A stretch of 64,000 bases of DNA from Pithys albifrons albifrons (lineage: Eukaryota > Chordata > Aves > Passeriformes > Thamnophilidae), in assembly GCF_047495875.1 (NCBI RefSeq), contig NC_092461.1, positions 63,228,299 through 63,292,298 of the forward strand. The letters are read 5' to 3'. The translations under genes and the position numbers were made by a program. The notes under the pieces were generated by a model, which was not told the origin of the DNA, made no database searches, and saw nothing but the letters and a program-made list of their open reading frames with translations. Shown in pieces: positions 54,558-64,000 of the stretch (positions within the stretch are counted from its first letter, which is position 1; each line of letters starts with the position of its first letter).

Positions 54558-54862
54558 CGTTCAGTGGAGAGTAGAGAGAATGATTAGATAAGAAAACACA
54601 ACTGAAAAATGACAAATCAGATGAACAGATTTCTTCTATCTACACAAGTGATGGCTTATCAGGGAAATGATAATTAAATTTGGACAGACTTTTTAGCAGG
54701 ACCTATAACAATTGGAGAAGGGATGATGTTTTCAAACCGAAAGACAGTAGATTCAGCCTAGATATAAAGAAGAAATTTTTTATGATGAGCGTGGTAAAAC
54801 ACTGGAACAGGTTGGCTCATTAGTGGTAGATGCCCCATCTCAGGAAACCATCAAAACACCAA
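54558..54862 (+). mobile_element. CR1 LINE fragment, plus orientation
   Basis: The plus strand contains diverged CR1 sense motifs: GTGGAGAGTAGAGAGAATGA at the start, then GATATAAAGAAGAAATTTTT, GGTAAAACACTGGAACAGGT and GTAGATGCCCCATCTCAGGA. It lies head to head with the preceding minus-strand copy, only about 20 bases away. Its 3' terminus is missing or unrecognisable, and its divergence is high. Confidence 0.75.
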
Positions 54863-57800
54863 AAGTCTACTGCTGAAAAAGGAATAAAATCTGGTCTATT
54901 CAGTATGGTATACTGAAGAGAAAACAGGAATTGAAGGGGAAAAAAAAAAGAAAAAAATGTCTGTCATCAATGACATGAGTGGATGAGTAGGTGTTGATTA
55001 CAAAGTTAGTCATGTTGAGTCCAGACCTACATCACCTTCATTGTCCTTTTCTCAGTGCCACTTTGTAAAATTTTATAATAATACAGAAACCCCACCATGA
55101 AAGACTGCTGAGACTAGCACATGATTAACATGACTGAGAGCCAGAATATACATATACATGCAATCTAAACTATCTAAATTAATCACATGTAGATCCTGAA
55201 TGTCAGAGCTGCGGCTACCTCTGAGAACAAAACCAGCTTAATTTTACTTGCATCACTCACTAGACAAACTAATTTTAGGATCTGGCTCACATAATAAATC
55301 AAATTCATTGACTTAAAGAGGAGTCTAGCTCTATATAACCATGTACTTTATTGTGTAGTAGGGTCACAAATTAGACCTTAAACCCACCAGATTCTTAATT
55401 CTTTTGAGAAAAAGCCCCCAAGAATTACTAGCAATGTGCTACATGTCATCTTTTTGTCACCACTGAGCATCATTATACTATAGTGTTTCAATGTACTGTT
55501 AATTTATACTTCTCCAATATTATTCTTAATTGAGACTGTCTCACATAGGTATAAAGGATAGCTGTGCTAAGTGATTCTAGAATGCTGCCCTCTGCATACC
55601 AGCAGTGCCAGAGCATGGTGAAAGGCAGTGGCAGCTCTGAGGAGACACCAACAATCTGGACTCTTCTAAATTTTCACTGCCATGAAAAAAAGTTACAGAT
55701 TTATTTTCAGGCTACACAAAAATTTAAGGATAGCATGAACTAGTCACATAAAGAAAACAGATTCCCTTTATGCCCTGTTCAAAAAGCTCTAAATCAGTAC
55801 AGTTCTTATGAGAATTACTCAAAATGTAGTGCTGCTATTATACTCGCAAAAAGGCATGAAAACACAATTACTCACTTAAAAGACAGCAAAAATTTTCTCC
55901 TGGCCTTTTCTGTTTATCAGCTTTTTAGTTACCTTTCTTCCTCAGAGCCCTCTTTCCTTCTACAGCTCTATCCTCTACACACTTTGCTGCATCCTGAAAA
56001 CACCATGCTGTCAGGATGCTTTACACAGTATTTTGTGTACAGTTGTTTCCATGAGTATGTAAATGAGCAAACAAAGTTACTAAAAGATAGTTGGGCTCTT
56101 TTGCCATTTTTTTTTATTTTATAAACCAATCAAGACTGGTTTAGCAGATGAAAAACAGTAACCACTTAACTAAAACCATTCCAAAGACCCAGAATCATGC
56201 TCACTCTCACAAGTTGGTCTCTTTTCTTTAGTTCTCATACACCAGGTGCTTGTGAATACCTTATTATAACTGACAGGGCAATTACTTTGAACATTGCTCC
56301 AACAATATAGTTGGGCCTATTACAAGTCTTGTTCAACATGATTCTGACTTGATTCAATTTAAAAGAAAAAAAAAATTCCTGAGGTCATCCAGTCAATCAG
56401 GTGCCTCCAGTTATTCAGGAGCAGTGCACCAAGCTGGAAAACATATCAGCTTCGAGGAGAGACAATTTGCCCTTTTGAAAAGCTGATACCACTAGGAGTT
56501 AATGCTGCTGAGTAGCAGATGGAAGGAACAAACTTGCATTTGCAAGTTCCTGTGGCTAGTATCTTTATTCCACAAAAGATTTAGGGTGTAAATGGGCTAA
56601 ATTTTTTTTTAGTTTGTTTATATGAAGCCAGGAAAAAGAAAAACAATGCATGTTCAACTAAATGTTCTGCAACACACTCCAAGAAGCATTTTTATTTTTT
56701 TTTCTTCCAAGCTTTATGGTCTGCATTATGCTCCTGACAGTTAAGACCTACAGATAATCTGAACATTAAATCCAAACAGGTTTCTAGAAAATACCATAGT
56801 GCATTGTTGAAATTACTCCAAAGCATTTAGAATTTAATAGAGGGTTATATTTCTACTACAAAACTCCAAGACTGATTTAAAATTACAACTAAAGATTATT
56901 ACTCTATTAAATGCCATAGTGGTTTCCTGCCAGAGGAAGAATGTGTGAAAACAGTCTGGCTTGATATACTCGCACACTGTTTTGCAGTGTCTGTGGGTGG
57001 TATTGAGATATTGGTAGCTTTAATAGCTATTGATCACCTGCTGTTTTACTTCAAAGAATGTAGCCTCACTGAAGGCCTTTTCCCACATCTGCATTTGAGC
57101 AAGTACAGTTACAGCTGCTCAAAACCATGTGAGTTTCTTTCATTTGGTCTTTCATTTTAACAAATTGCAGAAGATCCATAAATGAATCAGCATTTTTTGA
57201 AATGGCCTAGATCTGCATTTTGAAAATGTACACTTTGACAGAACACATCCTGGAAGCAGATACATGAAAAACCCTACATCCACAGGGGTTTTTTATTGCA
57301 AAATACTTGGATCTGTGTTTTGTCAAGAACTTCAGGAGCAGAAATATAAACCTATACATGCAGTTTATCCTTATACAGCAATAGCATTCTTTTCAAGTCA
57401 AATTAAAGATGTCATTTCAGAGCAGATGTACATGACTTGATTCAAGAATTTTGAGAACATTTTTTCACTACCGAGACTTAATTTATGCACTAAATTAAGT
57501 GAAAGTCCAATATGAAAAGGAATGAGACTAAATACTCAGCAGCAACACTTATATGTAACTGAATATAAGGCTGCTACACAATTATTTTAACAGACTAAAC
57601 GTGTCATTTGGCATTGTGTATTTTTGTCTACAGCAACTTAGAAGTAAAATACAGCTGCTTAATCATTTTCATAACTGTGATTTCTGTACAAAATATGTAG
57701 TAGAATTAATGAAAATAATAAACAAAATGCCATCTAAACCCCAGAAATTATGAACCTTGTCTTATCTGGGATTAATTCTTCCAATACTTTTTTTTTTCAC

Positions 57801-58606
57801 TTCACGATTGAGTGCACCCTGTATCTCTTTTATGATTTTGTCATAGGGTTGAAAGCTACCACAGGCTGGGATATATGTTCCATATGCACACAGGGCAATT
57901 AAACACCCCCACAACCACTCTTTGATCAACTCAATAAGTTTAGCTCTTTAATTTTCACTTCATAAGCCTTGTCTAGTAACCTCTGGACCATTTGTGCTCC
58001 TCCTTTGAATTCCTTCCAAGATACATCCCCTTGAAAGTATTTTCTGATAACAACATATTCTAGAAAAAGTTGAGCCAATACAGTAGAGTGTATCCCCCAG
58101 TTATAGGGGATAATGCTTTTTAATCCAGTATTTTTTTGCATACCTTAACATCAAGAGTTCATGTTGTGGTGGTTACCTATTCAAACAGCCTCTAAATCCT
58201 AATATTCTATTATGATCAAAGAGTGAAAAACAGTATTTTGAAATAAGCATATTGTCCTCAAGAATCTCGCCCGGAAAGTTAAAACCAATGGTATTTATTT
58301 CTCCCCTTCCCTTCTACATTTCCCCTTAATTCACTAGGTGAGTCACTTTTTATTAACAACAGTTAATAATCTTCTTATTTTTATGGACCACATATATCAA
58401 AATAAAGATTGTCTTACTCAATAGTCTGTTCAGAAGTAAGGTGATGCCACAGCAGTTACTACAAAAAAATCATTTAGTAAAATCATAACCCTGTAAAAAT
58501 TATGCTCCATTCATGCATACAGAGAAAGAAAGCATCTTGTTAAAAATGGCCTGTGTCTGTATTTAAAAAAATAACACCTTACCATAAACAATAAAGGAAG
58601 AGAATT

Positions 58607-58650
58607 AAAAACAAAGCAAACAAACAAAACAAAACACAAACAAAAAAATA
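58607..58650. repeat. AAAC-rich simple repeat
   Basis: A run of AAAC and AAAAC units near the PREX2 exon at 58789. Similar A-rich tracts occur at 23150-23235 and 28295-28340. Confidence 0.75.
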
Positions 58651-58788
58651 CCCAAACTAAGAAAACTCACATAGACATTAGACAACATTAAGCTGAAGGT
58701 TAAAAAATGCTTGGCAAAGCCATTCTAGTTAGATGGTAACTTGTCTTGTTTGGAGACCTGCAGATGTGCCCCGCAACGAGCATCCTAC

Positions 58789-58891
58789 CTGTTTGCGCAT
58801 GACATCTGTAGCCTGCATGATGTAGCGAGGAGGCAGCCCATGGCTCCGAGCCAGAATAATCGCCTGCTCCAGGGTCACACTCAGAGTGCAG
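58789..58891 (-). CDS. PREX2: PREX2 coding exon, third from last
   Basis: The minus strand shows the acceptor GCCCTGCAG, then 103 nt reading [18 protein letters not shown] and on through [15 protein letters not shown], then a GTAGGA donor at 58788. The first base completes a codon begun in the preceding exon and the exon ends on a codon boundary. The peptide matches the C-terminal part of the P-Rex family. These are large Rac-GEFs with DH, PH, two DEP and two PDZ domains and a C-terminal inositol-polyphosphate-4-phosphatase-like region. They are activated by PIP3 and G-beta-gamma, and PREX2 also binds and inhibits PTEN. The reading is closer to P-Rex2 than to my recollection of P-Rex1, for example RYIMQATDV. 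Only the end of the 4-phosphatase-like region is encoded here. The frames reported elsewhere in this spot, on either strand, are shadows. Confidence 0.95.
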
Positions 58892-61800
58892 CTGCAGGGC
58901 AACACACAAGTCAGCCATCTGCTAGCAGAGATTGCCTTAAAATCATTGCTTCTATATCACTTTTCTTTTAAAAAAAAAGGTATAAATAAAAAGCTTGTTT
59001 AGTACACCTGCCCCCTAATCCCTCCCCCACCTATGCCTGAAGAGTATAATGTTTCTAAGTAGAAAGACTGTGAGAGTAACGAGTGTTCCTGCTTACTTAC
59101 AATCAAATGCATTTGCCTTGTTTTGTTGTTAACAAGAAGCCTAAACAAACCAACCCTCCCCAAGAAAAAAACAACACACAAAAATCCACAATCCAACTAT
59201 GGCTTGGTAAGTGCATGAGAGAGTGACAACCCAAAGAGAAAACTTTTTTTGTAATTGTAGAAATTCCAGCCTAGGAGGCTTCTGCATGCTATCTCTCACC
59301 TTCCACCATTAAAGCAGACCAAGGCTTTGGTACTAGGAACCCAATCTCCTGCCATTTATTTTGCTTGGTTATTCTCTTGGCACATTAGTACAAATTATGA
59401 GATATTTGCCCTTTTCAAAAAGAAAGTAAATAAAAAGGGCATTCCTTCAAATGAACAGTCCTATCCCAATTTGTCTATCTTTTTCAAATAAACTGTTAGG
59501 GACAAAAACTGACTCTGGTTCCACATCCTAATGGAAAGGCTGTCACTGTTTTGTCAGAGCAACCTGGAAACTTTCAGAGCTGAAGATCCTGCTATAGGAC
59601 AATCTGTCATCACACCAGGCAGGAAGTAGTGGGGACAGTCATTTTGGAGATGCCATCTGATTTTGGTTGTCATGATGAGAACAAGAACAAATGGTTGGTT
59701 TATCATACAACCAAGACCAAAACTGTAGAAGACTCATGGATAAAGACAAAAAACCTGAGTAGAAACAGGTACTTTCTAGAACACAGAACATGTTTTAAGG
59801 CTGCTACGACCCAAGAGATGAGAGTGGCTCCATTCTGCATCAGTAAGCTGCTTGATAATTTTCCTGTTCACAACCAAAGCACTGCAATAATCAAATCTCT
59901 TCAACCAGAAAAGTGGGTTGTACAGAAAATGATTCTACCTCAACAGAGCTTAACAAAAGCTGTGATTTTCAAGTTCAAATAATAAAACTAAGGCATATGA
60001 TTAAAATACACTTTTGAGTAGACTTTTGGAAAAATCCTGACCAAAGTATTTTGCATAGTTTATAATATGCATGCAGAACAGACAATATGTTTCAATCAAA
60101 TGCTCATCTTGCTGAGCAGAAGATCTGTGGGAGGAAAAATGTGTCTGTGCTTATTTTCTTACTGAAAAAAAAACCCAAACCGCTGACATGTTTTAAATGT
60201 TGTTTAAGTTAATATCTGGGCTTCAAAAAGTTTCACAGTAGCAAATGTAGAAGACACTAAATTTGATCTGTAGCTTTATTAACGGCCTTTCATTAAAAAT
60301 TTATAAGCCAAGTGATTTTCCTTGGTAATGAAATAATTTTCATTCCTCAGTTTCATGTATACACTGACCTCAAGTTAACTTGAGGCAAAAATCTATTGAT
60401 CTTTTGTGTTATGTGTTTGATTAAGGTGCCAGATAGCTAAGTATTAGATTAAAAATTCTAAACACTGAATTCATCTTGTCTTCAAAAGGTGAAATATTGC
60501 ATAAAGTACATGTTCATAAGATTTGCCAGCACCAAAATCAAAACATCCAACCTTCAATATCAGACAGCAAAGGAAACTGTGCCACTGGCAATGGAAAAAA
60601 GCAAAAGTATCTGAAATGTACTCAAAAACAGTAAAAAGTTTCTCAATAGGTATAACAGGAGTTAATGGGCTCAAAGTACAGCTTTCAGCCAAGAAGTTAT
60701 TGAGCCACCTTTCCCATATATCCCATCTGCCTGGAACCCCAAAGACTGAAAGAACAAAAACATCATATTCTGCATGCATGAATCATAACTAACAAAAGAA
60801 TCTCCTAAATGAAGGTCAGCTTGAAGAATTATGTGCAATTTTGTGATTGAAAAAGACTGCCAAACTGCTCCCTATCCAAACCTTGATGAAATGGCTGGCG
60901 ATCATGGACATTATGAGACTTCTACATTTGGACAATGCCAATCATGATTCAGAAATAAAGTTTCCAAATGGATAGATAAAGACAAAACCAGAATGGAAAA
61001 AGCAGGGACAAAGAGTAAAATAGCATAATAAGGATTTCTTTAAAGAGGCTGCTGTGGAAAGAGGCAACAACTACAAAACAATCCTGAAACATTTATGCTA
61101 AAATTGAAGACCTCACATCATGGCAAATAATTATAGTTATTTTAACGATAGTATTTTAACATATCTTTTGAAATTATTAGCAAAGACACTGAGCATGACA
61201 GCAGTGGCAACGTTAACTATTATCACATCTCTTTAAATAAAACATTTTATATTTGAGGTGAAGTCCTACAGAAATGCTGGTTAGATACATCCACTTTTTC
61301 TTTTAAAAAACTTTCTTACTCATTAGCATATGTTAAAAACTGTTAAAATAGTATCAGTGACATGATTGCGTTTCAATATACTCTTTCATTAGAGGTGCAA
61401 TTTAATATCACTAGATTTTGTTTTCCTCCTAAGCCACGTAAAAAGTCTGATGAATGGCAAAATCAAACACAAATTAGTGGTTATGGCTTTTGTCCTGTGA
61501 TTATGAAAAAAGATTACTACTTTCTAAGTACAAAAGCCAACAACAGTCCAATAGCTTAATTTTAGTTGAATACCAAATTAGTGAGATGGCATTCTCTAAT
61601 AAAACTGATCATATAAACCTTACATTGTGACTCACATGTATCTACATGCTGGTGCTTGCTCCCAGCTCTTCAAATAGGTTTTTAATTAGTACATATCCCT
61701 TACCACAAACCAAACTGCCTTGGAAACCAGCTGTGAAAGATACAAATGCACACACAAAACATCAGATGGTCTCATGGAAAAGTCATAACTGGAAGTACCT

Positions 61801-64000
61801 CAGCAATAGGGCTGCCAGGAATGAAGAGATCAAGCAAATACAAATTTAAAACAATATAACTTCTAAAATTTTATTAAACAATATGAAAGCTGGTTATTCC
61901 TCATATTGTAAGATTGTTCCGATGGCCTGAGTAAGGTTCAATATCAAGGACTGTCAGCAAATACACGAAGTATGTAATAAACCACTCTCCTTCCCCCATT
62001 TTGAGAGCTGATAAGCAGATGGTATTAAAGCTTACAAAGCAATCTGGAAGCAGTTCTGACCATTAAAAGTATCTGGTCATTTGGATGCAACAGCCCAGAC
62101 AAATCAAACAGGGAAAATATTTGGGGGAAAACTCCTTCAGTATTCTCATAACATTCTGTTATGGGAAACATAAAGCCCAAATCCATAGATTTTACAGTGC
62201 AAACAAATCAAAATCTGTTCTCCCTCCCTCTGTTTTCCTCTCATTCCTTTTTTCTATGGAGAAAAACAAAAGATTCAAATTCATCATCTCGGAATTTATG
62301 TCAGTTAGAATGACAAATTCCTTGACTTGACAGATTACAGCAGAAAGCCAGAGACATTTGGATTTCCCAGGACAACTGGGCTAAGAATTCCCTATTTCAT
62401 CCATTTGGTTTCCAAGAAACAGAAGGGGTTGCAGCTGCTCCCAGTCCCTGCCTGCTATCCCCAGTCTCCCATCAGTCATGACAGTACTGATGTGAAGATT
62501 AAATACAAACTTTCAAACATCTTCTGGATCAAACCATCCTGAACAAGCCTGAAAAAAATGAGATTAAGTAATTTTCTATCACCAATAGTCCATTTGTTTC
62601 TCACTGGATGTGATTTTCACTAAAATGCTAAAAATCAGGTGAACAGATGCACATCCGTACTGAAAATGGAGTTGTAAAATAGGAAAACGGATTGAAATTT
62701 TCTAAGAAATCGATTATTTCACAACAGCTTGACTGATGCCACTTGAAAGGAAAAATAATTTGAGTACATGTTCACTACCTACAGAGCTACCACTCTACAA
62801 AGTGTGTATCTATGTTTCTAGAGTAAAAAGAATCTAAATCATCCAATTCATCCTCAAGTTTCAATTAGGCTTTCAGCCATCCTACATCCAAAGATGCACC
62901 AAAACATCCCTTAGAAAAATGTCTGGAATAGAAAAGATGAGGTGAAACAAATTGGTTTAGTAGTTACCACAGTCAGAGATGTCAAAATGAATTATGTTCT
63001 GGTCACGTGAATAGGAAAAAAAGCATGAAAAGGGTGCATGTGTGCTTAGTCTAATTAAAATCTAAAGCTTCTACTCAACGTGTAATTTAATGCCACTATT
63101 ATTATTTTCATTACTTTTCTTCTTGTACATCATAAACTAATCATACCTACATTTGACCACCTTGTAAACCAATTACACTATAAGTATACATTTGTTTCTG
63201 CTGACATTTAAACTAATGCTTATAGAGTAAATATTATTTAAATCAATAGATTCAGCAATGTCTCCATGCAAGTAAAACTGAAGCTTGCATTCTGTGTTCA
63301 TACACTGAAACTGCTGAACAGAATTTCTTTTCACAGGGAGAGGGAAGTTGGGCCAGCCATTAAGTATTAGAGAAAAAATGAGCATGAAGTGCATACATTA
63401 CAGTAAACTCTACTGGAGTTCACGACTTGGGTTCAGTCCCTTTATGAACCTTTGTGAAGCTTAAATGTTGCAAGTGTGGAAAGGCCACTACTTTAACATC
63501 AGTACTGGGTGGAACCCATTCAGTGAAGGCTAATCCAACATATAGAAAGCCATTACTCTGCACATGAAGTATATTTATTCCATTATGATGGTTTGCTAAT
63601 CACAAACAACGATTCAAAAGGTAGCTATCTGTGGAACATACACCACCACCATCACACAGAATGGGCAGTCCATGCTTAAGGGATCGTCTGCTTTTTATTC
63701 ATTTAGTATCAGCATACCTTCTCCGGGGACACCCCCTTGTCGCGGGGGAGAAGCTTGCGTGCCCTCATGAGGTTGAGAGCTATGCTGGAGGTGGTTTGTG
63801 CCGCCGGTAGGGTCTCCCATGCCAGACAGGTCTCAGCTGAAGGGTCAGACAAAACGTGTCCACGGGCAGGATGGGCTCGCTAGCCGTCTGGCAACCATCC
63901 TAGGAGAAGGACACTCCAATCCCAAACCTGGGCAGATGGAGTTCGTTTAGCCCTGTAAGGCCATCCATCTAAGAGAAGGATACTCTAACCAAACCTACAT
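58892..64000 (-). other. PREX2: PREX2 upstream intron (partial)
   Basis: Sequence upstream (minus sense) of the acceptor at 58892. From the P-Rex1 paralogue I expected the preceding exon to end in a segment like TGVQR with its last codon split 2+1. I found no such donor-flanked sequence up to 64000, so the intron probably exceeds 5.1 kb and leaves the window. The region holds unrecognised AT-rich sequence and, from 63712, part of an apparent interspersed repeat. A weak exon-like candidate at 59300-59348 is discussed under rejected items. Confidence 0.6.
63712..64000. repeat. Probable interspersed repeat of unassigned family, cut by window edge
   Basis: The base composition changes abruptly at about 63712, from AT-rich sequence to GC- and CpG-richer sequence. 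Within it is an imperfect direct repeat. CCATCC..AGGAGAAGGACACTCC (from about 63896) recurs as CCATCC..AAGAGAAGGATACTCT (from about 63962), each followed by an AAACCT motif. The region resembles high-copy bird sequence, possibly the 5' region of a LINE or a retroviral leader, but I cannot name the family. No coding function is claimed. Confidence 0.4.

Larger units (their letters stand above)
52093..58788 (-). other. PREX2: PREX2 intron with two CR1 insertions
   Basis: This intron is bounded by GTAGGA at 58788 and TTTCAAAG at 52093 on the minus strand. It holds an antisense-to-plus CR1 fragment (53706-54535), a plus-oriented CR1 fragment (54558-54862) and an AAAC-rich tract at 58607-58650. 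Apart from these I see nothing recognisable. The 71-codon minus frame at 57926-58141 has no domain I recognise and no splice support. Confidence 0.85.

Noticed and set aside
57926..58141. 71-codon minus-strand frame with a plausible amino-acid mix, in the PREX2 sense direction
   Set aside because: It has no acceptor/donor pair fitting PREX2 phases and no match to the P-Rex tail, whose continuity is already explained by the flanking exons.
59300..59348. Exon-like minus-strand sequence reading GDWVPSTKALVCFNGG, with a GTGAGA donor and an end phase (AG + C) that would join to the PREX2 exon at 58891
   Set aside because: The acceptor side is purine-rich with no good pyrimidine tract and an in-frame TAA just upstream. 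The paralogue P-Rex1 has, to my recollection, a different peptide (ending TGVQR) before the [13 protein letters not shown] segment. Phase fit alone occurs by chance one time in three. A junction read from 59300 to 58891 would reverse this.
59629..59982. 117-codon plus-strand frame
   Set aside because: It begins at GTG, lies inside a PREX2 intron on the opposite strand, and has no recognisable domain or promoter.
60471..60792. Overlapping open frames on both strands (102 and 89 codons)
   Set aside because: Complementary open frames of this size arise from codon symmetry. Neither protein is recognisable and no splice or repeat signal supports them.
61855..61985. Second possible LTR end on the minus strand (AATAAA with flanking T-rich sequence)
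   Set aside because: There is no TATA-like element in proper spacing and no defined boundaries. A lone AATAAA in AT-rich DNA is uninformative.
63440..63480. B-box-like GGTTCAGTCCC near a second possible SINE
   Set aside because: There is no matching A box upstream at tRNA spacing and no CR1 tail nearby, so it is a chance match.

Overview
This window is vertebrate nuclear DNA, almost certainly from a bird and probably a songbird. It is AT-rich and intron-dominated. It carries several fragments of the avian LINE CR1, and at 8737-8872 a SINE that joins a tRNA-Ile-like head to a CR1 3' tail. That is the layout of the passerine family TguSINE1. There are no bacterial operons, CRISPR arrays or stand-alone RNA genes. 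Almost all long open frames here are chance frames in introns or spacer.

Two protein-coding genes can be supported, both on the minus strand. The right third (about 42.7-64 kb) holds the 3' end of PREX2, a PIP3-dependent Rac exchange factor. Three terminal coding exons are read directly (58789-58891, 52025-52092, 48142-48187). Their splice phases fit exactly and they give the last 71 residues, ending in PPPPVGEE and a TGA stop. A long 3'UTR follows, probably to about 42.7-42.8 kb, where three minus-strand AATAAA signals cluster. At 11.54-12.96 kb a strong CpG island holds the first coding exon of C8orf34 (vest-1), a protein with a PKA RII-alpha-like docking domain. The exon (12178-12246) ends in a canonical donor, so positions 1-12177 are its first intron. 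The order PREX2 then C8orf34, both in the same direction, matches human 8q13.

Between them lies about 30 kb of spacer with no supported gene. It contains a CR1 fragment (14.5 kb), a probable solo LTR of an endogenous retrovirus (about 37.1-37.4 kb), microsatellites (notably a duplicated TA-rich array at 27.95-28.07 kb) and two GC-enriched blocks of unknown origin (29.3-31.1 kb and 40.9-41.3 kb). The PREX2 intron at 52.1-58.8 kb contains two CR1 fragments in opposite orientation. The last 290 bases (63.71-64.0 kb) look like the end of an interspersed repeat cut by the window edge.

I found no new biological system. The points most worth checking are the SINE, which places the lineage, the start codon of C8orf34, the inverted CR1 pair inside PREX2, and the unexplained GC-rich blocks.
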